The translations under genes and the position numbers were made by a program. The notes below the pieces were generated by a model, which ran no database searches, was not told the origin of the DNA, and saw nothing but the letters and a program-made list of their open reading frames with translations. This document shows, piece by piece, positions 27,645 to 35,583 of a DNA stretch of 47,291 nucleotides. The DNA is from Nocardia sp. GTDB taxonomy: Bacteria > Actinomycetota > Actinomycetes > Mycobacteriales > Mycobacteriaceae. Within the stretch, counting starts at the first letter, position 1, and every line of letters starts with the position of its first letter. The stretch lies in NCBI RefSeq assembly GCF_025465275.1, contig NZ_JAODNK010000215.1, positions 1-47,291 on the forward strand, written 5' to 3'.

Positions 27645-28967
27645 TTACTGTGACTGTCTTTGTGAGACCGGACCGCGTAGCTTCTCGTTGGTGCGTTGTG
27701 CCCGTTGGTGCCCGGCTCGCTGCCACCAGGTGGTGGCCTCGGAAATTTGTCCGCGATAGCGGAGTCGAATCGCGAGGTTGTGCATCGCGTCAGTGTGGTC
27801 GGCTTCGGCGGCCCGCTGGTACCAAGTGAGGGCTTCGTCGAGGTGTCGGGATTTATCGAGCATGATGGCGAGGTTGTACATGGCGTCGGTGTTGCCGGCT
27901 TCTGCCGCTCGGCGCCACCAGAGTTCAGCGTCCCGCAGTTGTTGTATTTGGTGCAGCAGGATTGCCAGGTTGCCCATGGCGTCGACGTTGCCTCGCTCGG
28001 CGGCTTCGCCGTACCACACGTGCGCTTGGCGGGCTTGTCCCCGCCCATGAAGCAGGTTGGCGAGGTTGTTCATCGCGCCGGTGTGTCCTTGCGATGCGGC
28101 TTGCCGCCACACAGACTCTGCTTGGCGGAGGTCGCCCTGGTCGGCGAAGCGCCGGCCACACTCGAAAAGCATGTCGACATCGATACCTGGGCCGGCAGGT
28201 CGTTCGATGATCGGCGCGATCGAGACATCGCCGCTGGAGAGCGGTCGGACGTCGGGTGGGGTGAACAGGCACAGTTCACCGGCAACGTTGACACTTCGTC
28301 TTTGGGGTCGGGGGTAGCCATCGCGGTGCAGGGTCTGGTCTATCTTCTGGTACAGCTGATCGAGGGTGAGGCCGGTGGTGGTGGCGGCGCTGAGTAGAGC
28401 CGCGGTGAAAGCGGTGTGGCGGTGGCCTTCGGGCGCGATCGATGGTTCGTTCTTTGCGGAGGACGCGATGGTGTAGGTGCCCTGGATGTCGATTTGGCCG
28501 TCGATGAGCGAGGAGGGTGTTCCCATTGCCTCAAACGCTCGTCCGGAGAAGCAGCAGTCCAGGATTAGGATGCGTGTGCGGGCCGGGCTCGCGATGATTT
28601 CATCGCGCATCGTCGCAAACGGGACTGAACTCCACTCTGGGTGATCACGGCTGGTGCCGGTGAGCGCCAAGTACAGTCGCCCGCGCCGGTCGACCACGCC
28701 GTGTCCGGCGAAATACACCAACAGGACACCTTTGGCTTCTCGCGCGGCTGAAGCGACCGCTGTTCCGACTTCCGTGTTGTGCTCGGGATCGGTTCGAACA
28801 TCGCATTGGCTTTTGGCAAGTGCACTGCCGCTGGGAGCAGTCAGGAGCCGGGCGAGGTCCGCGACATTGTTGCCAGCAGCCGGGATGTCGGGGAATTCTG
28901 GATCGATGTACCGGCTCACCCCGATCAGGGCGGCCCGCCACTCGCTGCGATCCGGATCTGGTGTCAC
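27645..28967 (-). CDS. caspase-like protease with Sel1/TPR repeats
   Basis: This 440-residue protein has a peptidase C14 domain at residues 10-260: RAALIGVSRY, the catalytic His89 in YFAGHGVVD and Cys139 in LILDCCFSG, followed by YTIASSAKNEPS and HTAFTAALL. About four Sel1-type repeats (about 290-425; WRQAASQGHTGAMNNLANLL and similar) form the C-terminus, probably for sensing or partner binding. The GTG start overlaps the stop of the EACC1-like gene by 4 bp. Caspase effectors coupled to EACC1 belong to predicted bacterial conflict systems that kill or arrest the cell. Neither a transmembrane segment nor a signal peptide is seen. The target is unknown. Confidence 0.9.
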   Translation of the reverse strand: MTPDPDRSEWRAALIGVSRYIDPEFPDIPAAGNNVADLARLLTAPSGSALAKSQCDVRTDPEHNTEVGTAVASAAREAKGVLLVYFAGHGVVDRRGRLYLALTGTSRDHPEWSSVPFATMRDEIIASPARTRILILDCCFSGRAFEAMGTPSSLIDGQIDIQGTYTIASSAKNEPSIAPEGHRHTAFTAALLSAATTTGLTLDQLYQKIDQTLHRDGYPRPQRRSVNVAGELCLFTPPDVRPLSSGDVSIAPIIERPAGPGIDVDMLFECGRRFADQGDLRQAESVWRQAASQGHTGAMNNLANLLHGRGQARQAHVWYGEAAERGNVDAMGNLAILLHQIQQLRDAELWWRRAAEAGNTDAMYNLAIMLDKSRHLDEALTWYQRAAEADHTDAMHNLAIRLRYRGQISEATTWWQRAGHQRAQRTNEKLRGPVSQRQSQ

Positions 28968-29341
28968 TGTGGGTTGTTGGGCCGTTCGAGCATGCTCTGC
29001 AATGCCTGGGTGATCTCTGGTGTCTTGATTCGTTTGGCGTCGATGGTGATCTCTGTGTGACCGTCGATCTTGAGGGTGACGGCGATATCGGATCGGCGGA
29101 CGGTGAACCACGCTGTCAGGGACCGGGCCAGCGCAGGTGCGATTCCGCCCGCGCCGACAGCAACGACAAGCACGTCATAGAGGTCACCCATCTGCCCCGG
29201 ACGAATCCGGGTGGGAGGCAAGCTCACTTGGCCCCGGAGCTCATCGTCATCGTTGAACCATTCGAGGAGCTGGAACAGGTCATCGGCGCTGCCATTTGTC
29301 TGGATCGTCAACTGGCCCTTAGCTTCCGGCATGCTGTCCAT
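28964..29341 (-). CDS. EACC1-like effector-associated component
   Basis: This 125-residue protein has the pattern of effector-associated constant component 1. It opens with a strand-rich half (QLTIQTNGSADDLFQLLEWF). Near the middle is a glycine-rich hydrophobic helix (DVLVVAVGAGGIAPALARSL). It closes with strands (DIAVTLKIDGHTEITIDAK). EACC1 proteins are small adaptors next to caspase, trypsin or other effectors in predicted NTP-dependent conflict systems. Coupling to the caspase gene supports the call. The start could be ATG 29341 or 29332. The gap to the upstream GIY-YIG gene is 54 bp. Confidence 0.72.
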   Translation of the reverse strand: MDSMPEAKGQLTIQTNGSADDLFQLLEWFNDDDELRGQVSLPPTRIRPGQMGDLYDVLVVAVGAGGIAPALARSLTAWFTVRRSDIAVTLKIDGHTEITIDAKRIKTPEITQALQSMLERPNNPQ

Positions 29342-29395
29342 CCTGCCGTGCCCAGCCTCACCAAGTATGAGAAACCGGCGAGATCACACGCGCGA

Positions 29396-30793
29396 TCATT
29401 GCTGGCTGGTGTCGCGGGGAACAGTGAGGCTTTGGCGGTACTCCACGGCTTCAGCGAGCTCGTTGAACTCGAGGAGCTGTCCCGTCAGTGCCTGTAGGTG
29501 CTGGCGTACCTCTGCAGGTGTGGCGTAAAAGAATTCGCGACGCTGGTTGACCTGATTGACGCGCTTGTGCGCCAAACGGCGATGTAACTCGGCTTCGATT
29601 CCGGCCGCGTCCTCGGCGTAGAACAGTGCGTGGACGTCGTATCGAAACGGCACCGATGCATTGCTCAGATCGCGGATGCGGTCCGACGGGTCGTAGCGGC
29701 GAGTCATGCCGATCTGGACAACTCCCTCGCCGAACGCGCCGATATTGGAGATGACGTACACATGGCCGATGCGAATGTCGCCCTCTTGGTCGGTGATGGT
29801 GGTGATGGCACGTTCCAGCGCTTCCAACCGTGCTCGCAGGTCGTCCGCGTCCGCGGTGTCGTCTTTGTGTGCGGATTCGAGCGCGGTGAGGGCGTCGCGG
29901 GCCTGCTGTTGCTGTTGTTCGAGTTTCGCTCGCTCGCGGGCGAGTTCTTCGTGGGCTTTGCGTTCCTCACGCAGGCGGTCGCGTTCGTCGCGCTCGGCTT
30001 GTTTCTGGCGGGCGAGCATCTCAAGATGATCAGCGGTCATCCCGAGCTCGCGGCGGCGGAGTTCGTGGAAATACGGGGCTACACGCAGCTGCATCGTCTT
30101 GCCCAGTCGTTCGATGGTGATAGAGATCTTGTCGAGGCGTTCGAGCGCCGAGTTCAGTTTGTACGGTTTGAGACTGCGGACGAGGTTGTCGGCTTCGGCG
30201 TTGTAGGCGCGCAGCATCAGCATCGAGTATTCGCGGATCATCTTGCGGCCTTCAGTGATCGACCCGTTGACCGTCCAGGTAAGCGATGCCTCGATAGCGC
30301 CGCCGTCGCGGCGAGCCAGCGCCTTGATTTCACCTTGTAGGTGCTTGAGCGCGTCGCGGTAAGCGACCGCGTCCGATAAGGGGTGGCGGTATTCGTAGAT
30401 GCCGATCTCCTGGAGCACCTGCTCCTCTCGGGTGCTAACAACTTGCGTGCGCAGGCTCCCCAGCAGCGTCTGCTGATCGATGATCTGCGCTGCGAGCTGC
30501 CCCCGCAGCCGCTGCAGTTCGGCGACCTCGAGTCCTCCGATGCTCGCCAATTGCGCTTGTAGCCTTTGATTTTCGGTGAGCGCGTCCGCGAGCTCCTGCG
30601 ATTGCCGCTTCGCATAAGCGCGGGTACCGAACAGCGGAACCTTCTCAGCCTGCGGGACGGCGTCACGGGTCTGGTCGGTGGTGTCCATGGCAGGGTTGGG
30701 TACTTGGTCGGCTGTCCATTCAGTGCCGTTCCAATACCTCAGAAAGCCCTCGTCCTGAGGGTCGGGATACCAGTTCGGTGGTGCGGTATTCAT
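29396..30793 (-). CDS. DUF2510-DUF4041-GIY-YIG (T5orf172) nuclease-like protein
   Basis: This 465-residue protein has three parts. The N-terminal DUF2510 motif (NWYPDPQDEGFLRYWNGTEW) is typical of actinobacteria. The central region (about 60-355) is long coiled coil with a DUF4041-like core (EIGIYEYRHPLSDAVAYRDA). The C-terminus is a GIY-YIG/T5orf172 domain (GHVYVISNIGAFGEG, VQIGMTRR, IEAELHRRLAHKRVN, REFF). This suggests an oligomeric protein with a nuclease tip. ATG 30793 has GGGGGA just upstream; longer frames to 30925 have no signal. It lies 113 bp after the UvrD-like gene and 54 bp before the EACC1-like gene on the same strand. Confidence 0.85.
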   Translation of the reverse strand: MNTAPPNWYPDPQDEGFLRYWNGTEWTADQVPNPAMDTTDQTRDAVPQAEKVPLFGTRAYAKRQSQELADALTENQRLQAQLASIGGLEVAELQRLRGQLAAQIIDQQTLLGSLRTQVVSTREEQVLQEIGIYEYRHPLSDAVAYRDALKHLQGEIKALARRDGGAIEASLTWTVNGSITEGRKMIREYSMLMLRAYNAEADNLVRSLKPYKLNSALERLDKISITIERLGKTMQLRVAPYFHELRRRELGMTADHLEMLARQKQAERDERDRLREERKAHEELARERAKLEQQQQQARDALTALESAHKDDTADADDLRARLEALERAITTITDQEGDIRIGHVYVISNIGAFGEGVVQIGMTRRYDPSDRIRDLSNASVPFRYDVHALFYAEDAAGIEAELHRRLAHKRVNQVNQRREFFYATPAEVRQHLQALTGQLLEFNELAEAVEYRQSLTVPRDTSQQ

Positions 30794-30906
30794 TATCCCC
30801 CTTGTCGCAGTTACTGTTTTGAGGACGCCAGCACGGCCGAGACCTGGTATAGATCGAATGATTATTGGAAGCGTCGACGCCAAGCTGCTGGCCCTGTCGA
30901 GCCTCA

Positions 30907-32835
30907 TCAGCCCTGGATACGGCACTCCCAGACATAGTCGCGGGCTCGGCTGCGGGCCACCATGATTTGGCGCGCGGACAGTTCCGCATCATCGGGGAGG
31001 GCGGATTCGCGGACGATATGCAGGACGGCGGCGAAGTCCATGCCCTTCGCGCGGTGGACCGTTCCGACCTTGATGCGTGTATCGTCGGTGCCGTCGTAGT
31101 GTTCCAGGGATAGGGCGTGAAAACCCTTGCGCTCCAGTAATTGTCGTAGGTGTTTCGCATCTTTTCGGGTTGTCGTGATCACCGCGATGTCGCCGGGGGC
31201 GAAGCCGCAGTCGCGTATCTGATCGACCACGCGCGTGTCGACCGCGTTGGCTGCGACCGTTTCCAGAGTGGCTGTGCCGTCAGGCAGTACCGCTTCGCTG
31301 TCTCGCAGGGTGAAACTGGGTGCACCGTCCAGGTCGTCCACGGTGTTGACCGCGTTTACCTGCTGTGCGAACGCAAGGATGGCCTCACGGTTTCGATAGT
31401 TGATTTGGAGCTTGGCCCCACGTCCGACGATAGGTACACCGGCGTCGCGCATTCGCCAGCCGCCCGGGTATACCTGCTGTTGGCCGTCTCCGACGAGCAG
31501 GAGTCGGGAGGTAGAGGTTCCTCCGGCGATCTGATGCACCAGGCGGAGCTCCACAAAGGTGAAGTCCTGTACTTCATCGACTACGACCAATCCGTAGGGG
31601 TCGTCCTGCGGTGCGGCGCGCAATTCGTCGGTGGCAGTGGTGATGAGATCGTTGAAGTCTTTCAGGCCACGCTCGGCCAGCAAGGCCTGGTAAGGGTCGA
31701 ACAGCTCGTTCCAGACGATTGCCCGCTGTGAATTGCCGAGCAAGACACCATGACGGTGTTTGCGTTCAAGCTGTTGGTACTCCTCAAGGGCGGTTAGTCC
31801 GCGCCCCTTGATGATCCGGTGGATCTCGTCCTTCCAATAGGACGGACTGGGATGGACCGGCGTGAGGTGATCACGTGCCACGCCACGCCAGACGCGGCTG
31901 AAGGTGTCCTCAATCTGTCCGTCGTCCGGCTCGATAACTGTTCCCCGGCCGCGCAGAAAGCCTTTCGCCCAAGCGTGTAAACCGATGAACTGTGCCCGGC
32001 TCTCGGCGTGCGGTGCAAGCTGCAGGAAACCGGACTGGTGATAGGTCGGCAGGGTTTTCACGAAGCTGGTGAACAACATTCGGCCGGGATGGTGCTTGGC
32101 GAAATGAGCCATGCGATGGATGGCGACAACAGACTTGCCCGTCCCTGCGGGACCACTGAACCGGGCGGGGCCGTTGAAGTTTCGGTACACCAGATCCAGC
32201 TGCTGCGGATCCAGAAATGTCATCCAGTCCTTGAACGGGCGCTTCAGCATTCGGCTGCGCTCGTCTTCGCGCAGATCCGCGGTTTCGAAGAGCCCGTCTG
32301 CGAGTACGGTTTCGGCACTGGGTGCGTCATCGGCCGAAATCAGCTCGAACCGGTCGAACCGGGCTGCGACGCCGAACGCGATGTCGCGGGCACGCTGTCG
32401 AGCCAGCTGCGCGGCGTTCTCGAACAGATACTGAGGCAGGGTCTTCGGGTCGAGCATGGTGTAGACGCCCGAGAGCGGCGGAAGCGTAACCTGGTCGGTC
32501 AACACCAGCAGTTCGATCATATGTGGCACGTACTGATTCCGGCCTGCCGTCACGTTGACGAACGTTTCTTCGGCGCGCACCCGGACCCGCGTCAGGTCGC
32601 TTCGATCGGGCACGTTGTCCGAGAAGACGAAGGCAAAGACCCCGGTCGGTCCGACCGCGAACGCGCCGGCCCGCCCCGGAGGCGGGAAGGGCTCGCTGCG
32701 GTCGATGAGGACGTGCCAACCACTTCGCATGAGCGGCACCGATAGGAATCGCCGGTGCACTGCCGATAGCGAGCCGAACCCGGTCAGCTGCTCTTCAACC
32801 CACTGGCGTCGTTTCTCGAATCGCATATCAGGCAT
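30907..32835 (-). CDS. UvrD/REP-like helicase with NERD-like N-terminus
   Basis: This 642-residue superfamily 1 helicase has an N-terminal 130 residues with GRAGAFAVGPTGVFAFVFSD, which recalls NERD nuclease-related domains, though the catalytic residues are not clear. Helicase motifs follow: Walker A FSGPAGTGKSVVAIHRM, Walker B LVVVDEVQDF, LLVGDGQQQVY, INYRNREAI, KVGTVHRAKGMDFAAV and a final MVARSRARDYV. The start is ATG 32835, preceded by GGGGGG. It is the first gene of the minus-strand operon ending in the caspase. It could be the nucleic-acid sensor of that system. Confidence 0.88.
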   Translation of the reverse strand: MPDMRFEKRRQWVEEQLTGFGSLSAVHRRFLSVPLMRSGWHVLIDRSEPFPPPGRAGAFAVGPTGVFAFVFSDNVPDRSDLTRVRVRAEETFVNVTAGRNQYVPHMIELLVLTDQVTLPPLSGVYTMLDPKTLPQYLFENAAQLARQRARDIAFGVAARFDRFELISADDAPSAETVLADGLFETADLREDERSRMLKRPFKDWMTFLDPQQLDLVYRNFNGPARFSGPAGTGKSVVAIHRMAHFAKHHPGRMLFTSFVKTLPTYHQSGFLQLAPHAESRAQFIGLHAWAKGFLRGRGTVIEPDDGQIEDTFSRVWRGVARDHLTPVHPSPSYWKDEIHRIIKGRGLTALEEYQQLERKHRHGVLLGNSQRAIVWNELFDPYQALLAERGLKDFNDLITTATDELRAAPQDDPYGLVVVDEVQDFTFVELRLVHQIAGGTSTSRLLLVGDGQQQVYPGGWRMRDAGVPIVGRGAKLQINYRNREAILAFAQQVNAVNTVDDLDGAPSFTLRDSEAVLPDGTATLETVAANAVDTRVVDQIRDCGFAPGDIAVITTTRKDAKHLRQLLERKGFHALSLEHYDGTDDTRIKVGTVHRAKGMDFAAVLHIVRESALPDDAELSARQIMVARSRARDYVWECRIQG

Positions 32836-32971
32836 CGACAACCCCCCAGAGCTTCTCTCGATATCCGCGAATGCCCTCAGCCGCAATTAAAGTATCGGTG
32901 TCGGGTTCGCAGAAGGACTGTCGCTTCGATCAGGTTGGCACGGAATGGCACATCCTGTGCGAGGTTCGTTC

Positions 32972-33085
32972 GCGTCAGTGGTGCTGGCCGAGGTTGCGAC
33001 GGTGGATGGGTGGTTCATTGAGGACCTGGACACGCTGTCCAACAGGCTGATCCGGCCGCCATGGCCCGCTATTGTGGGACAAGTT
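32972..33085 (+). pseudogene. fragment of DnaQ-BRCT partner gene (third copy)
   Basis: The plus-strand frame here reads EVATVDGWFIEDLDTLSNR followed by LIRPPWPAIVG. The intact gene at 35041-35583 reads EVAVVDERFTEHQETLSSK followed by LIRPQWPAVAH, about two-thirds identity over 30 residues with conserved DNA words such as CTGTCCA and TGGCCCGCT. The rest of the gene is absent on both sides. It is a remnant left by recombination or deletion. The surrounding 32836-33163 contains no intact gene. Confidence 0.7.
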
Positions 33086-33163
33086 CACGCGAACCGAATT
33101 TCGCGTGGCATCGGGCGCGGATCTTCCAGGAACTGGCCGACGAGTAGTCGGCCCGCGAATCGG

Positions 33164-33820
33164 CTACCTCACGTCACGTCCGTAGCCGAACTGACTGGCC
33201 AGTGCCCAGTTGATCTCTTCGATGACGAAGGGGCTGGGTTCGGCGTAGTCGGATTCGGTGATGATGTCTTCCGGGCTGACGTAGTGGAAGGATTCGCCTT
33301 CGTCGTCCGGATCCGCTCTGCGGGAAAAGTATTCGTATCGGGCTATGCCGCCCGCGACGTCTGCGGGGCAGTCGCGCCGACCGCCCGCGCAGCAGGCGCG
33401 GGGCATTTTCGCGGTGCGGGGCAGGATCTCTTCGACGTAGATGTGGTGCACCCAGGGGTTGGCGAAGTCGTAGATGTAGAACAGGGTGTCGCCTGGGGCG
33501 GTGAGGAGTTCGTCCAAGCGGACCTGTTCCTCGGGGACGGCGGGGTCGCCGTCGGCGACTGCTTCGGGGCAGATGTAGCGATCTGCGGTCGGGTCGTCGA
33601 AGGCTGCGCCGCAACGGAATTCGTGGGAGGCACGGTTGACCCAGCCGAAGGATGCGCCGATGACCTCATTGAGGTCGTTGAGGAACAGTTCGGAGGAGAC
33701 ATCCAGCCATCGGAACAGTGGCGGCTCGGTGCCCACGACTGTCGCGTGCAAGCGGAAAGTGACCGGCCGCTTGCGGCGCGGTCCACGGCGGGATAGGGAG
33801 GGCGGCTGTGTGTCGGCCAC
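33164..33820 (-). CDS. plasmid pRiA4b ORF-3 family protein
   Basis: This 218-residue protein has the hallmarks of the PRiA4_ORF3 family: a first strand VTFRLHATVVGTEPPLFRWL, LNDLNEVIGASFGWVNRASH, and a central DTLFYIYDFANPWVHHIYVE that matches the usual 'Y.YDFGD.W.H.I'. The typical cysteine-containing 'C..G.R.CPP.D.GG' is present as RACCAGGRRDCPADVAGG. The biochemical role of the family is unknown; members are often on plasmids and in accessory regions. It starts at GTG 33820. It is an isolated gene, with 167 bp to the RNase H gene. Confidence 0.9.
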   Translation of the reverse strand: MADTQPPSLSRRGPRRKRPVTFRLHATVVGTEPPLFRWLDVSSELFLNDLNEVIGASFGWVNRASHEFRCGAAFDDPTADRYICPEAVADGDPAVPEEQVRLDELLTAPGDTLFYIYDFANPWVHHIYVEEILPRTAKMPRACCAGGRRDCPADVAGGIARYEYFSRRADPDDEGESFHYVSPEDIITESDYAEPSPFVIEEINWALASQFGYGRDVR

Positions 33821-33987
33821 GAGGCGACATTAGTTGATGTGGTGAAGAGGTATGTCGATTCCGCAGAAGGTCGCAGGTAGCTCCCGGGGAATGACGGTGC
33901 CACGCCCCACTGGTCGCGCGTCCGGGCGGCTCGCACGGTGAGCACGGGGCCAGATGGAGGTATCGGCAGCCTTTCAGATCTCGGTGC

Positions 33988-34716
33988 TCACGAACCGGCC
34001 AGGTCGAGCAGCGATGGCGTCGTATCGGTCCTCGAATCAGGCACGTCGTAATGGGTTTTGCAGCGGCCGCCTCCGGTGGCGATGCCGCATGGTTTGCCTT
34101 TTCGATTGATCGCGCCGCATTGCAGCGCCGGGTCGTGAATATGGCACAGCCCGGATTCGCGAGCGGCGTTCGGGCAGGCCGTGCCCGACTTCGTCAAGGC
34201 GCGACAGGGGTTCGTGGCTGGGCCGACAGCTTTGCGCGGAGAACGCTCACGCGGTGTCGAGGCGCCCGGCTGCCCGCCGTACCCGCCGGCCTCGGTCGCA
34301 CCCTGCACCGCCAATCGGTCGGCTCGTTCGTTGTCGGGATGCCCGGCATGCCCTTTCACCCACTCCCATTCGACCTCGTGAACGGAGCAGGCGGCGTGCA
34401 ATTGCTGCCAGAGGTCCGCGTTTTTGACCGGCTCCTTCTTCTGCGTGAGCCACCCGTTGGCCTGCCACTTCAGAACCCATGAGGTGATCCCGTCGCGCAC
34501 ATAGGTGCTGTCGGTGAAGATCCGCACCTGTGCAGGGCGCTCGAGCCGCTCCAGTGCCCGGATCGGCGCTGTCAGCTCCATGCGGTTGTTGGTCGTAGGG
34601 CCGGGATCGCCGCCGTGTAATTCGAGTTCGCGAGTGCCGTAACGCAATACGGCTCCCCATCCTCCTGGTCCAGGATTCGGACTGCACGCGCCATCGGTGT
34701 AGATGTGAACCTCCAT
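33988..34716 (-). CDS. rnhA: ribonuclease HI with Cys-rich C-terminal extension
   Basis: This 242-residue enzyme cleaves RNA in RNA:DNA hybrids. The RNase HI domain (1-140) keeps the four carboxylates: D8 in IYTDGACSPNPGPGGWG, E47 in NNRMEL, D69 in IFTDSTY and D133 in PDNERADRLA. An extension (about 165-242) has two similar Cys/His clusters (CRALTKSGTACPNAA, GLCHIHD; CGAINRKGKPCGIA, RCKTHYD), probably two zinc knuckles. Typical RNase HI has only about 155 residues. The start at ATG 34716 places Asp8 as in the family, although the frame is open to 34767 with an ATG at 34755-34758. The zinc role is inferred. Confidence 0.93.
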   Translation of the reverse strand: MEVHIYTDGACSPNPGPGGWGAVLRYGTRELELHGGDPGPTTNNRMELTAPIRALERLERPAQVRIFTDSTYVRDGITSWVLKWQANGWLTQKKEPVKNADLWQQLHAACSVHEVEWEWVKGHAGHPDNERADRLAVQGATEAGGYGGQPGASTPRERSPRKAVGPATNPCRALTKSGTACPNAARESGLCHIHDPALQCGAINRKGKPCGIATGGGRCKTHYDVPDSRTDTTPSLLDLAGS

Positions 34717-35040
34717 GCCTCCCCCTGTCTCGCTCCGGGTCCTGCTCGGATACTCCATGATTTTCACTCACGCCCGGGTTTGCGGGGAGGAGATCGAGTG
34801 GAACCTGTCGGGCGACGTCATCCCTACGCTGACCGGTCTGTGAAGATGTATCGAGTTATGCTGTCTAGCAATGTATTCCGGCTGCTCGATTGACCCGCTT
34901 CGAAACTGGACTAATGGCACAAATCGCGCAAGCAGTGGCAGCTTCTGGCACTTTTCGGTACCGGCCCCGAAACTGGCGGCATGTCGGACCCATGCTCTAC
35001 GGTGGCCGGTGCAGACTGTCCGCAGAGGACTCGGAGCGCC

Positions 35041-35583
35041 ATGAGCATGATGAACCAGACTGTGCTGTCGCTTGTTGTTGTGCTCGATAAAGTGGGCGAC
35101 CGGTTGGTTATTTGGCATGTGAATGTTGGTCGGGGGATGGGGCTTTCGCGGCTAACGGGCGCTTGGGTGGTTGGACTCGATCAGGAGGATGTGATCTCGA
35201 CGCTTACGGCTGGGTGTTTCGCGATCTGGTGTGACGGTGAGGTGGTTGCAGGCACGGCGGAGATGGGTGTTGTCGACCTCGATGCGACTGTGGATGCGGT
35301 CCTAGACGAGGTTGCGGTGGTGGACGAGCGGTTCACCGAGCATCAGGAAACCCTGTCCAGCAAGCTGATTCGTCCGCAGTGGCCCGCTGTTGCGCATCCG
35401 AGGGTAGCTACTCCGCCACTGCGTGAGATTGATGAAACCGTCCGTCCGGCATTGTGTTTGGCGCATGGCATCGCGGATCTCGCTGATCGGTGGGCGGAGT
35501 TCGAGGCGCTGCGGGTAGCGCGCCCGTTCCTGATCGAACAGGACGACAAGGCCGCTCGCCCGCTGCCGCTCGTGGTGCGGTGA
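35041..35583 (+). CDS. unknown partner of DnaQ-BRCT exonuclease, copy 2
   Basis: This 180-residue protein matches no family I can name. The order of blocks parallels the gene at 24174-24755: opening strands (LSLVVVLDKVGDRLVIWHVNV), AWVVGLDQEDVISTLTAG, a VVDLDATVDAVLDEVA helix, LIRPQWPAVAHP, then a helix-rich tail. The start at ATG 35041 is preferred over 34981 because it begins the hydrophobic core and another ATG lies 6 bases on. The TGA overlaps the GTG of the DnaQ-BRCT gene by 4 bp. No enzymatic motif is visible; a regulator, inhibitor or loader for the exonuclease is a guess from coupling. Confidence 0.78.
   Translation: MSMMNQTVLSLVVVLDKVGDRLVIWHVNVGRGMGLSRLTGAWVVGLDQEDVISTLTAGCFAIWCDGEVVAGTAEMGVVDLDATVDAVLDEVAVVDERFTEHQETLSSKLIRPQWPAVAHPRVATPPLREIDETVRPALCLAHGIADLADRWAEFEALRVARPFLIEQDDKAARPLPLVVR

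Noticed and set aside
32945..33796. 283-residue plus-strand open frame
   Set aside because: Most of it is antisense to the pRiA4b ORF-3 gene. Only the first part is meaningful, as a relic of the partner gene.
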